Of a stretch of 64,000 nt of DNA, positions 26,234-33,582 are shown in pieces. Source of the DNA: Ilumatobacteraceae bacterium (GTDB lineage: Bacteria; Actinomycetota; Acidimicrobiia; Acidimicrobiales; Ilumatobacteraceae); the NCBI GenBank assembly GCA_025358075.1, contig JANYKU010000097.1, forward strand, positions 26,980-90,979, written 5' to 3'. Below the pieces are notes generated by a model. It had not been told where the DNA came from. It ran no database searches and saw nothing but the letters and a program-made list of their open reading frames with translations. The number at the start of each line of letters is the position of its first letter. The stretch's first letter is position 1. The translations under genes and the position numbers were made by a program.

Positions 26234-28636
26234 CTATCGGCCTGCCGGCGGATCCTCGCGCCGGTGCCAGCGAGTTGCCACTCGACTTCCCAGCTCGAGC
26301 AACGGGTAGGCCACGACGATGAAGGCAGCGGCTACGCCGTACGACCACACAGCGGTGAGGGGCAGCTCGAACATGTGACGGGTCCACGGCGTCAGGAACG
26401 CCAACGCGAACAGGCAGATCATCGTGATCACCAACGCGGCGCGCATCCGGTTCATCGGGCGAGCGACGCGGTAGAGGTTCATCAAGGCCACCGAGCCTGC
26501 CACCAACACGGCCACGCTGCGGGCATGATCAGCATCGATCGAGGTGTCGAGTTGGATGATCGCGAACACGCTCATGGTGACGATGGCGATGACGAGGCCG
26601 GCCGGCACCGCCCTGCCGAGCACCCGTCGGAGGAAGCCAGGACTGACCCGCTGATCGTTGCCCTCGAGTGCGAGGAAGAACGCCGGCAGGCCGATGGTGA
26701 ACCAACTGAGGATCGACAAGTGGATCGGTCGCAGCGGATAGGCGAGCGCAAAGACGCCCGTGAGGATCGACAGGACCACCGAGTAGGCCGTCTTGGCGAG
26801 GAACAGGCTGGCGACCCTCTCGATGTTGTTGATCACTCGCCGGCCTTCGGCGACCACCTTGGGCATCGCCGCGAAGTTCGAATCCATCAGCACCAACTGG
26901 GCGACGCCGCGGGTGGCCTCACTGCCCGACGCCATCGCCACGCCGCAGTCGGCGTCCTTGAGCGCGAGCACGTCGTTGACGCCGTCGCCGGTCATCGCCA
27001 CGGTGTGGCCCCGTCGTTGCAGTGCCTTCACCATCGCCCGCTTCTGATGTGGCGTTACCCGGCCGAACACCGTGCTGCGTTCGACCGCGTCGGCGAGCTC
27101 TTCGCCGTCGTCGGCCGGCAACGTGGTGGCATCGACGTTGTCCTGCCAGCCGGCCAGACCGGCGCGCCGGGCGACTGCACCGACGGTGACGTTGTTGTCG
27201 CCGCTGATCACTTTGACCGCCACCCCTTGGTCGGCGAAGTACTTCAATGTGGCGGGCGCCTCAGCCCTGACGATGTCTTCCAACAGCACGAGTGCCACGG
27301 GTTTCACCGAGGGGAGCGCGGCTGCGGCGCCATCGGTGAACGCGCCATCTGCTGAGGCCAGAACCAGCACACGCTGACCCGACGCGGCGTGTATCTCGAC
27401 GTCGGCGCGCAGCTCGCCGCTGTACGACGACGTCAACACGTTCTCGGGCGCTCCGAGCACCCAGCTGCCGTGATCGGCGAAGGTCATGCCGCTCCACTTG
27501 CGCGCCGACGAGAACGGCACACGCCCGGTCATCGTCCAGGTGCTCGGCTCGGTGTACGCATGTTGCAGCGCACGTGCCGTCGCGTTGGGGTCGGGGTCCC
27601 GTTGCGCCAGTGCGGCAAGTGGCGCGTCGACGGTGGCGCGCTCGGCTCCATCGAGGGGCTGAACGTCGGCGAGCGCCAACGATCCTTCAGTGATCGTGCC
27701 GGTCTTGTCGACGCACAGCACATCGACTCGGGCAAGCACTTCGATCGCCGGCAGTTCCTGAACGAGACAACGCTGGCGGGCGAGGCGCACCACACCGGCG
27801 GCGAAGGCGACGCTGGTGAGCAGCACGAGACCTTCCGGCACCATGCCGATCAGGCCGGCGACGGTACTGATGATCGATTGCTGCCACCCTTCGTTGCGGC
27901 GCAGGAACTGACTGCTGGCCAGCAGCAGACCGACCGGGATGATGAGGTAGCCCACCCACGTGACGATGCGGTTCACGTCGTTGCGCAAGGGGGAGTTGAC
28001 CAGCGTGAACCGGCGAGCCTCCTCGGCGAGCTTCACGGCGTAGTTCTCTGCGCCGACCTTGGTCACGACCATGCGGCCCGTACCGGCCACGACGACGCTG
28101 CCACTGAGTGCGTCGTCTCCGTCGGACTTCACCACCGGGTCGGCCTCGCCGGTCAGCAACGACTCGTCGATCTCCAAGTTGTCGTGGCTCAGCACGATGC
28201 CGTCAGCCACGACCTGCGCCCCGGCACGCAGTTCGACCACGTCGTCGAGCACGAGTTCGTGAACCTGTATGTCGCCGACCTGTCCGTCGCGCACGACGTG
28301 TGCCTTTGGCGCGTTGACCACCCGAAGTTGGTCGAGCACCCGTTTGGCCCGCAGCTCCTGCACGACGCCGATCACGCTGTTGGCGACGATGACGCCGCCG
28401 AACAATGCATCCTTCGGCGAGCCGGCGAAGATGACCAGTGCAGCGAGGATGGCGACGATGAGGTTGATGGGCGTGAACACGTTGCCGCGCACGATCTGGC
28501 CGACGGTGCGCGTCGGCGCGCTCGGCACCGCGTTGGTGAGACCGCGACCCACTCGCTCGGCGACCTCGACACTGCTGAGGCCAGTGCCGGGGTCCGGACG
28601 TTGTTCGGTCACGCGCCGACGATAGCGGCGACTCAT
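26234..28636 (-). CDS. P-type cation-transporting ATPase (CtpE-like)
   Basis: 800 residues. Phosphorylation site D310 in DKTGTITEG, actuator loop LLTGEADP, nucleotide region and hinge TGDGVNDVLALKDAD are intact. Helix 4 has GMVPEGLVLL, the PEGL motif of P2-type Ca/Mn pumps, not the CPC of copper/zinc pumps. No N-terminal metal-binding domain is present. The overall match is to the actinobacterial CtpE type, which moves calcium. ATG 28636 is used; a GTG eight codons in is an alternative. It is divergent from the HBHA-like gene across a strong palindrome. Confidence 0.9.
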   Translation of the reverse strand: MSRRYRRRVTEQRPDPGTGLSSVEVAERVGRGLTNAVPSAPTRTVGQIVRGNVFTPINLIVAILAALVIFAGSPKDALFGGVIVANSVIGVVQELRAKRVLDQLRVVNAPKAHVVRDGQVGDIQVHELVLDDVVELRAGAQVVADGIVLSHDNLEIDESLLTGEADPVVKSDGDDALSGSVVVAGTGRMVVTKVGAENYAVKLAEEARRFTLVNSPLRNDVNRIVTWVGYLIIPVGLLLASSQFLRRNEGWQQSIISTVAGLIGMVPEGLVLLTSVAFAAGVVRLARQRCLVQELPAIEVLARVDVLCVDKTGTITEGSLALADVQPLDGAERATVDAPLAALAQRDPDPNATARALQHAYTEPSTWTMTGRVPFSSARKWSGMTFADHGSWVLGAPENVLTSSYSGELRADVEIHAASGQRVLVLASADGAFTDGAAAALPSVKPVALVLLEDIVRAEAPATLKYFADQGVAVKVISGDNNVTVGAVARRAGLAGWQDNVDATTLPADDGEELADAVERSTVFGRVTPHQKRAMVKALQRRGHTVAMTGDGVNDVLALKDADCGVAMASGSEATRGVAQLVLMDSNFAAMPKVVAEGRRVINNIERVASLFLAKTAYSVVLSILTGVFALAYPLRPIHLSILSWFTIGLPAFFLALEGNDQRVSPGFLRRVLGRAVPAGLVIAIVTMSVFAIIQLDTSIDADHARSVAVLVAGSVALMNLYRVARPMNRMRAALVITMICLFALAFLTPWTRHMFELPLTAVWSYGVAAAFIVVAYPLLELGSRVATRWHRREDPPAGR

Positions 28637-28638
28637 CC

Positions 28639-28697
28639 GTGCTAACTGTCACACCCGGAGTGCTTGCAAAAGTTAGCACTCCGGGTAGGATGACAGT
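28639..28697. promoter_or_regulatory. Divergent promoter region with nested palindrome
   Basis: A perfect 12-base inverted repeat ACCCGGAGTGCT (28653-28664) and AGCACTCCGGGT (28675-28686) is enclosed by ACTGTCA (28645-28651) and TGACAGT (28691-28697). GTGCTAAC at 28639-28646 also pairs with GTTAGCAC at 28672-28679. A plus-strand promoter TTGCAA (28664-28669), 16 bases, TAGGAT (28686-28691) runs through it. A DNA-binding repressor could cover the promoter. The half-site TTAGCACTC occurs in CIRCE elements, but here the halves point the other way, so HrcA control is not claimed. Confidence 0.68.
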
Positions 28698-28752
28698 GAG
28701 CCCGAGAAGGACTCAAGACAGAGCCAGAAGAGGCTCAGAGGAGGTGGCGATC

Positions 28753-29103
28753 ATGACCACCGCAATGACCACCATGAAAAAGTTTCAGGACCAATACCTG
28801 ACGCTGATGGCTCGCATCGAAGAGCCAGTCGTGTCGTTCACCGGTAGGGCCGCAGGGTCCGTCGCCGACTACGTGCCCGAGCTCCCGCACTGGGTGTTCC
28901 TCGAGCAGGTCCCGACGATGACGGAGTTCGTCGACAGCCAGTTGAAGTTCCGCAAGCAGGTCGTCGATGAGCAGGCCGCCTTCGTCCGCAAGATGGTGAA
29001 GGCGATTCACCCGCTGATGAAGACCGAGCCACAGGCACCCGTCGCCAAGCGGGCAGCCGCCAAGCCGTCACCGGTTCGCCGGGTCGGAGTCAAGGCAGCC
29101 TGA
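28753..29103 (+). CDS. HBHA-like small helical protein
   Basis: 116 residues. The start is ATG 28753 behind a strong GAGGAGG at 28738-28744. The body is alpha-helical (KKFQDQYLTLMARIEEPVV, then QLKFRKQVVDEQAAFVRKMV) with no signal peptide. The last 25 residues are a Lys/Ala/Arg/Pro tail (KRAAAKPSPVRRVG), as in mycobacterial heparin-binding haemagglutinin-like or phasin-like proteins. It may bind nucleic acid, polyphosphate or cell-surface polymers. The match is to composition and layout, not to a firm family. Confidence 0.65.
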   Translation: MTTAMTTMKKFQDQYLTLMARIEEPVVSFTGRAAGSVADYVPELPHWVFLEQVPTMTEFVDSQLKFRKQVVDEQAAFVRKMVKAIHPLMKTEPQAPVAKRAAAKPSPVRRVGVKAA

Positions 29104-29115
29104 TTCTGCAAGCAC

Positions 29116-29160
29116 AAGCGAGGGAGTGGGGTTTCGACCCTGCTCCCTCGCTTTGCTTTC
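29116..29160. terminator. Strong rho-independent terminator
   Basis: AAGCGAGGGAG (29116-29126) pairs perfectly with CTCCCTCGCTT (29143-29153). The inner GGGT and ACCC close on a TTCG tetraloop at 29133-29136. TTTGCTTTC follows on the plus strand. It lies between the convergent HBHA-like and DUF2505 genes; the A-rich 5' flank (CAAGCACAA) makes it partly usable from the other side. Confidence 0.9.
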
Positions 29161-29164
29161 GGCA

Positions 29165-29665
29165 TCACGATGATGTGAGGTGCTCGCTCATCCAGGCCTG
29201 CTCGTGGTCGACCGCTCGGCGGGTGTCTTTGGCGACGACTTCGGCGATCTTGCCGCCGATCAACGGCAGCTTGCACTCGATCCTGACGGCCGTGCTGTTC
29301 GTGCAACCCTTCGCCCCCTTCGACGCAAGACGAAGTTCGCCGTGCACTCGCACGGGTGTGCCCTTTGCCTCCACCACGAATGTGCCGGTGCGAGCACCCT
29401 TGGCGTCGACGGCCGACCACGCGTCGGTCTGGGTGACACTCTGCTTCGGTGACAGCACGCGCTTGGCAAATCCCGGTAGTTCGAGGGGTACCACCCGACG
29501 GGTGACCAGGGTAACGGAGCCGTCTTCGCCTTCTTCGCGACTCACGAGCTTCACATCGCTCTGACCCAGCGCCTCGTACTTCGCCTTGACCGCGTCGAAG
29601 TCGGTGAGCGCGGCGAACACGTCGGCCACCGGCCGTTTGTACGTGTGATTTGCGGTGAACTGCAC
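29165..29665 (-). CDS. DUF2505 family protein (SRPBCC-like)
   Basis: 166 residues. The sequence VQFTANHTYKRPVADVFAALTD and the strand pattern (VTLVTRRVVPLELPGF, HGELRLASKGAKGCTNSTAVRI) fit DUF2505, an actinobacterial family with a predicted helix-grip (START-like) ligand fold. The start is the GTG at 29665, five bases after AAGGAGG; a longer in-frame reading upstream lacks any ribosome-binding site. Ligand unknown. Confidence 0.85.
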   Translation of the reverse strand: MQFTANHTYKRPVADVFAALTDFDAVKAKYEALGQSDVKLVSREEGEDGSVTLVTRRVVPLELPGFAKRVLSPKQSVTQTDAWSAVDAKGARTGTFVVEAKGTPVRVHGELRLASKGAKGCTNSTAVRIECKLPLIGGKIAEVVAKDTRRAVDHEQAWMSEHLTSS

Positions 29666-29820
29666 AGCCACCTCCTTGCCAATTTGCCTGCATCCTGCGC
29701 CAGCGTTCGCGGGGCCGGTAGGGCCGAAGGGCCGTGGCGCGGTGGCTTGCGGCTGTTGATACTGGAACAATGGCGAATCGGATTAACTCGATCGACTGAT
29801 CAGCGGCGGTTGGGCACCTC

Positions 29821-30678
29821 ATGATCTTCGCGTACGTCGCCGCTTTCGCAACTGCGATCTTCTATGGCGTGAGCGCCGTGATCGAAGACCGTGCCGCCAA
29901 ACGAGTTCCGATCTCGGGAGCCAGCGGCAAGCGAGCTGCGATGCGCGTCGCGGGGAGTCGGGTCTACATGCTCGGCATGGCGCTCAGTGTTGTGGCGTGG
30001 GCGGCGTCGCTCGTGGCGTTGCACACGTTGCCGCTGTTCGCCGTTCAGTCGATCGCGGCGAGCAGCATTGGTGTCGTGGTGCTGATCACCTGGGCACGCA
30101 CCGGTCACGCACCTTCGAACCGTGAGGGGGTACTCCTCGTCGCCATGGGCATCGGCCTCGTTGCCCTTGCGGTGTCGGCCGCCAACACCCACGCACCCCA
30201 CACCGGTTCGATGTTCCGCATTTTGATCTGGGTCGGCGTCATCGGGGTGGCGTGGGCGGCCATTCGGGCCAGTCGCGTCGTCGGCAACCGCGGCAGCGCC
30301 CTGCTTGGCGCCGTGTCGGGGCTCTCCGACAGTGGCTTGGCATTGTGCGCCAGGGCGATCCACCTACATCGGCACCACCATCTCCGACTGTTGACCGATC
30401 CGCTGGTGCTCGCTCTGATCCCATTCGCGATCATCGGGATCGTCGCCTTTGCCGGTTCGTTGCAGCGGGGCTCCGCTTCAATTGCCCTGGCGTGTCAACA
30501 AGCCGTCCTCACCGTCGTGCCATCGGCGATCGGTCTGATCGTGCTAGGCGATCGTGCCCGCCACGGGTTCATTCCGATCACCATCGTCGGATTCGTGGTG
30601 TCGGTTGTCGCGATCCTGGCACTCACCTTGAGCAGCGCCCGAGACTTCGCCAAACCGGTGACCGAGAACGTGCCCTGA
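29821..30678 (+). CDS. DMT-superfamily membrane transporter (NIPA/EamA-like)
   Basis: 285 residues with about nine hydrophobic helices, starting IFAYVAAFATAIFYGVSAVIED. The duplicated small-helix pattern and the tail ITIVGFVVSVVAILALTLS fit the drug/metabolite transporter superfamily. The A-helix spacing resembles NIPA-type proteins. A His-rich loop, HLHRHHHLR, between helices five and six is unusual. No ribosome-binding site is obvious before the ATG at 29821. Substrate unknown. Confidence 0.78.
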   Translation: MIFAYVAAFATAIFYGVSAVIEDRAAKRVPISGASGKRAAMRVAGSRVYMLGMALSVVAWAASLVALHTLPLFAVQSIAASSIGVVVLITWARTGHAPSNREGVLLVAMGIGLVALAVSAANTHAPHTGSMFRILIWVGVIGVAWAAIRASRVVGNRGSALLGAVSGLSDSGLALCARAIHLHRHHHLRLLTDPLVLALIPFAIIGIVAFAGSLQRGSASIALACQQAVLTVVPSAIGLIVLGDRARHGFIPITIVGFVVSVVAILALTLSSARDFAKPVTENVP

Positions 30679-30729
30679 GTTCAACGGCCACATCACGACG
30701 ACTAGATTGTCGAGCCGAGGAGGGACGCC

Positions 30730-31122
30730 ATGACAGAAGAGGAAGCCTTCAAGCAGCTTGCCGTCGAGGCCCTGGCCGGGTTCGGCTGGACGCTGACGGT
30801 TGCCGACATGCCCGACATCGAGAGCGTCTCGGCCGTGTTCAACAGGATCGTGCCGTGGTGGAACGGGCTCGATCAGTTCACCCGCGACCTCATCAGCGAC
30901 TTCGACTTGGCCGACGGGTTGTGGCACGCCGGCTGGTTCTACGAATGGCCGGGGATGTACACGCTGGTATCGGGGAACCCCTTCGGTCGCTTCAACGACA
31001 CGATGAACGACGTCTTTCTCAGCCTTCGGAACGCCCACGACCGGGCACCCGACTACGCCGCGCAACATGCCGTGGGCACATTGCAAGACGACCCCGCGAT
31101 CCAGCCCGACCAAGGGAACTAG
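30730..31122 (+). CDS. Hypothetical protein
   Basis: 130 residues from ATG 30730, preceded by GAGGAGGG eight bases upstream, so translation is well supported. The protein is acidic and rich in aromatic residues (FNRIVPWWNGLDQF, GLWHAGWFYEWPGMY, NPFGRFNDTMND). It shows no signal peptide or membrane helix. I recognise no family. It is about 50 bases after the DMT transporter and may share its transcript. Confidence 0.7.
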   Translation: MTEEEAFKQLAVEALAGFGWTLTVADMPDIESVSAVFNRIVPWWNGLDQFTRDLISDFDLADGLWHAGWFYEWPGMYTLVSGNPFGRFNDTMNDVFLSLRNAHDRAPDYAAQHAVGTLQDDPAIQPDQGN

Positions 31123-31176
31123 GCACCTGATTCTCGCTAGCCTGGGCTAGCTCACACGCTGGTGCGATGTGGCTTC

Positions 31177-31252
31177 GCTCCCGTAGCTCAGGGGATAGAG
31201 CATCGGTTTCCTAAACCGTGTGTCGTAGGTTCGAATCCTACCGGGGGCGCCA
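31177..31252 (+). tRNA. tRNA-Arg (anticodon CCU)
   Basis: A full cloverleaf of 76 bases. Acceptor GCTCCCG pairs with CGGGGGC (one T-G), the D-arm is GCTC-AGGGGATA-GAGC, the anticodon loop TTCCTAA gives CCT (CCU in RNA), and the T-arm is GTAGG-TTCGAAT-CCTAC. The 3' CCA is encoded. The top pair of the anticodon stem is a T-T mismatch (27-43), which is tolerated. It reads rare AGG codons. tRNA 3' ends are common integration sites, and the chromate-like locus starts 450 bases downstream. Confidence 0.95.
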
Positions 31253-31669
31253 GGTTTGTTGCCTTCACCAGGGCACTTGAGCAGGTCAGGGGTCGCAGGT
31301 GGCTGACCGCGAGTTGCCCTGCTGTACCGCCATTTCCTGTTGTGATTGGGAAGGTGTGGGAAGGGGTTGCGGCCCAGTCGATGGTGCGACCGTCCCTCGT
31401 TCGAGTCAGCGGCGCATCTCGACGGGCACAGGTCGACGTCCGAGTCGGCCCTGGCCAAAGGCTCTCGACGGTGTCGAGCTCGCAGGTCCGCACCTACCAG
31501 GTGTAGATGTCCATGATCAATGCCGCAAGCGCGGCGATGCCGGCGGCGACCTTGAGGGTCCGGTGCCCTGTCTCGTTCCGGTGCACGGTGGCGAGGAGGA
31601 ACACTGTCGCGAACTCATTGACCAGGACCGTGTGAGAGGGATGTCATCGTACTGCTTTCGTGAAACGGG
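31253..31669. other. Non-coding stretch between tRNA-Arg and the ChrB locus
   Basis: No gene with a convincing start is seen. Open frames on either strand near 31253 only read through the tRNA and look like artefacts. On the minus strand, 31494-31643 encodes 49 codons ending in a membrane-like helix (KVAAGIAALAALIMDIYTW) with no ATG and a stop just upstream, which looks like the tail of a broken membrane-protein gene. I saw no second copy of the tRNA 3' end and no recombinase. Confidence 0.5.
31494..31643 (-). pseudogene. Possible remnant: C-terminal piece of a membrane protein
   Basis: The frame reads HTVLVNEFATVFLLATVHR, then a charged turn, then LKVAAGIAALAALIMDIYTW and a TAG stop: two hydrophobic helices with clean boundaries, as at the end of a small polytopic protein. 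There is no ATG before a TGA stop, and only a GTG inside the first helix. It could be a real 37-residue peptide from that GTG, but a truncated gene next to the tRNA is more likely. Family unknown. Confidence 0.25.
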
Positions 31670-31699
31670 TTGATGTAACCATGGTTACACACCTACAGT
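31670..31699 (+). promoter_or_regulatory. Promoter with palindromic operator of the ChrB-like operon
   Basis: TGTAACCATGGTTACA at 31674-31689 is a perfect 16-base palindrome (TGTAAC-N4-GTTACA). It lies in the spacer between TTGATG (31670-31675) and TACAGT (31694-31699), 18 bases apart. The ATG at 31709 follows ten bases after the -10, so the message would be nearly leaderless. The same TGTAAC-N4-GTTACA layout recurs at the second ChrB N-domain gene (35353-35368), which argues for a shared regulator, most simply these ChrB proteins themselves. Confidence 0.72.
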
Positions 31700-31708
31700 A
31701 GGCGGTCA

Positions 31709-32179
31709 ATGGATCGACTTCGTTGGGTGTTCCTCGCGTATCGGCTGCCTCGGGAGCCGTCGACGCCGCGCATCACGGTCTGGCGGAAACTCCGCCGTCT
31801 GGGCGTCGTGCAGGTCGTCGACGGGCTGATTGCGTTGCCGTTGGACGCACGCACGCGTGAGCAGTTGGAGTGGATCGCTGACGAGGTGGTCGACGCCGGC
31901 GGGGAGTCGTCGTTGTGGATCGCCGAAGCGGCAAGTGCGCGGATCGAGCGTGAACTCGCGACCCAGATGGCTGCCGCGGTGGCGGCCGAGTACGCGACGG
32001 TGATCGCCCAAGCGGAGACTGCAGCCGACGAATCGGTGACCCACCGCCGTCGCACGGTGGCCAGGCTTCGGCGCGAGATGCGCCGGATCCGGGCGCGCGA
32101 TTTCTTCCCGCCACCGGAGGGAGATCTCGCCGCCGCGGCGGTCGAGGGTCTCGCGACGGCAGTGGAGGCCACGGCGTGA
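31709..32179 (+). CDS. ChrB N-terminal domain protein (chromate-resistance regulator, split form)
   Basis: 156 residues matching the N-terminal half of ChrB: WVFLAYRLPREPSTPRITVWRKLRRLGVVQVVDG, a predicted DNA-binding segment, followed by a helical region and a REMRRIRARDFFPPPEGDLA block typical of the family. In full-length ChrB (about 300 residues) a chromate-resistance domain follows; here that domain is the next gene, overlapping by four bases (GTGA). ChrB regulates chrA chromate efflux in proteobacteria; no chrA is present here. The palindrome just upstream fits autoregulation. Confidence 0.82.
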   Translation: MDRLRWVFLAYRLPREPSTPRITVWRKLRRLGVVQVVDGLIALPLDARTREQLEWIADEVVDAGGESSLWIAEAASARIERELATQMAAAVAAEYATVIAQAETAADESVTHRRRTVARLRREMRRIRARDFFPPPEGDLAAAAVEGLATAVEATA

Positions 32180-32607
32180 AGTGGGCGACGCGCCAGCATT
32201 GTCACGTGGACCGTGCCGCGTGCGCGTGGCTGATCCGTAGCCGGATCGACCGTGACGCGGTGTTCGTGTTCGTCGACGACCCCGACGACGTCCCGACGGA
32301 CGCGACTGCATTCGACATGCGTGGCGTGGAGCTCGGTCACCACGGCGACCGATGCAGCTTCGAAACGATCCTCGACCATTTCCACCTGGATGATCCGGTG
32401 CTGTGGGATCTGGGACGGATCGTGCATGAGGCCGACCTGGGTGACGAACGGTTCGACGCGCCGGAAGCTGCGGGCTTGGACGTGATCTGTCGGGGTCTGT
32501 CGATGATCCACGACGACGAAAGCCTGCTCGCGGTAACGGACGCGATCTTCGACGGCCTGTATGAGCATCGGCGGCGAGCGATGCTGCTGGGCAGGGATCC
32601 GGCATGA
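32176..32607 (+). CDS. ChrB C-terminal (chromate resistance) domain protein, copy 1
   Basis: 143 residues from a GTG that overlaps the previous stop. The start KWATRQHCHVDRAACAWLIRSRID, FDMRGVELGHHGDRCSFETIL and HFHLDDPVLWDLGRIVHEAD carry the conserved Arg, His, Asp and Cys residues of the family, which may form a metal or oxyanion site. It is coupled to the ChrB N-domain gene, so the two chains probably act together like one ChrB. A second copy lies at 33139. Confidence 0.83.
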   Translation: MKWATRQHCHVDRAACAWLIRSRIDRDAVFVFVDDPDDVPTDATAFDMRGVELGHHGDRCSFETILDHFHLDDPVLWDLGRIVHEADLGDERFDAPEAAGLDVICRGLSMIHDDESLLAVTDAIFDGLYEHRRRAMLLGRDPA

Positions 32608-32610
32608 CTG

Positions 32611-32796
32611 GTGACGGTCGTCGCATCTTCGCAGCACATCGCGCTCGGGCTCCCTCTGCTGATCGCAGGGACGATCAAGTCGATCTACGACCTCACGCTG
32701 TGGTCATGGCTGCGACATGTGCCTCTGCACGACGACGACCCGACCGAGGAGGTGTCCGATGATCGTCTGCTGGCGAACCGTCCGAGTGCCCCGTAG
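32611..32796 (+). pseudogene. C-terminal remnant of an MFS transporter
   Basis: 61 codons directly after the ChrB C-domain stop read ALGLPLLIAGTIKSIYDLTL, then WSWLRHVPLHDDDP: the last transmembrane helix and charged tail typical of MFS efflux proteins that often accompany actinobacterial chrB genes. About eleven preceding helices are missing. The frame overlaps the next gene by 38 bases, as a normal operon partner would. The simplest reading is a deletion that removed most of an exporter gene. A genuine small single-helix protein from the GTG at 32611 is the alternative. Confidence 0.5.
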
Positions 32797-33142
32797 CGAA
32801 CGCGACGCGTTCATCGCAGGGATCGACGACAACGCCGCCCTGCGCCAAGAGCACGGGATCATCTTCGAGTACGTCCTGCACACCTCGATGCGCCGGAACC
32901 CGGCCAAAGCCCTGCAGCCGGACATCACGGTCCCGGTCGACGACGAGGAACTGGTCGTCATCACCGCCTGGCCCGACCACGACACCTTCGACGCCTGGAT
33001 CAACACCCCCGACCGCGATCGGCTCACCGCATCCGGCGTCCACGCCGCTGTCGATTTTCGGCCGACTACCCGTCTCGACGTCATGGGCGGCTACCCCCTC
33101 AAAACTGAACCATGCACCAACTCAACAGGAGACACCCGATGA
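32759..33142 (+). CDS. ABM-like dimeric alpha/beta-barrel protein
   Basis: 127 residues. The ATG at 32759 follows GAGGAGG with good spacing. IVCWRTVRVPRSERDAFIAG, HGIIFEYVLHTS and ELVVITAWPDHDTFDAWIN give the beta-alpha-beta pattern of the antibiotic-biosynthesis-monooxygenase fold, used by small monooxygenases, haem-degrading enzymes and stress proteins. It overlaps the next gene by four bases (ATGA), inside the ChrB-like operon, so a role in oxidative or metal stress is likely. No catalytic residues can be assigned. Confidence 0.75.
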   Translation: MIVCWRTVRVPRSERDAFIAGIDDNAALRQEHGIIFEYVLHTSMRRNPAKALQPDITVPVDDEELVVITAWPDHDTFDAWINTPDRDRLTASGVHAAVDFRPTTRLDVMGGYPLKTEPCTNSTGDTR

Positions 33143-33582
33143 AATGGGTAACCCGCGCCCGCCCCAAGACCGACCGCATCGCCTGCCCCTGGCTGATCCG
33201 CAACTTCATCGACCCCGACGCCGAGATCCTGTACGTCCCCAAGGAACAGGTCCTGACCGTCGCCGCCGAACAGGACGCACACAGCTTCGACGCACCCGGC
33301 GCCGAATACGACCACCGCGACGGCAAGTGCACCTTCGAAGTCCTCCTCAACGAGTACCACCTCGACGACGACCCGACGCTGGCCCGTCTCGCCGAGATCG
33401 TCCACGCGGCCGACATTGACGAAGACATCGACACCCACCCCGCCGGCCCCGGCCTGCTCGCGATCGGGCTCGGTGGGCTCGACGTCGAGACCGACGACCA
33501 CCGTCTGCTCGAACGGGCCAGCTTCGTCTACGACGCGCTCTACGCGTGGTGCCGGCAACAAGATGCCAAGGCCGGCGTCTGA
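33139..33582 (+). CDS. ChrB C-terminal (chromate resistance) domain protein, copy 2
   Basis: 147 residues. KWVTRARPKTDRIACPWLIRNFIDPDAEILYVP, then FDAPGAEYDHRDGKCTFEVLLNEYHL and LARLAEIVHAADID show the same conserved positions as copy 1, with better agreement to the family consensus. Third codon positions are strongly C-rich compared with copy 1, hinting at a separate origin. The start ATG overlaps the ABM gene stop; the stop overlaps the DUF2148 start by one base (TGATG). Confidence 0.86.
   Translation: MKWVTRARPKTDRIACPWLIRNFIDPDAEILYVPKEQVLTVAAEQDAHSFDAPGAEYDHRDGKCTFEVLLNEYHLDDDPTLARLAEIVHAADIDEDIDTHPAGPGLLAIGLGGLDVETDDHRLLERASFVYDALYAWCRQQDAKAGV

Noticed and set aside
28659..28681. CIRCE (HrcA) element
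   Set aside because: CIRCE reads TTAGCACTC-N9-GAGTGCTAA. Here GAGTGCT comes first and TTAGCACTC second, and the flanking genes are not chaperones.
31162..31506. Protein-coding frame across and after the tRNA
   Set aside because: It reads straight through tRNA-Arg, has no ribosome-binding site and has no protein-like pattern.
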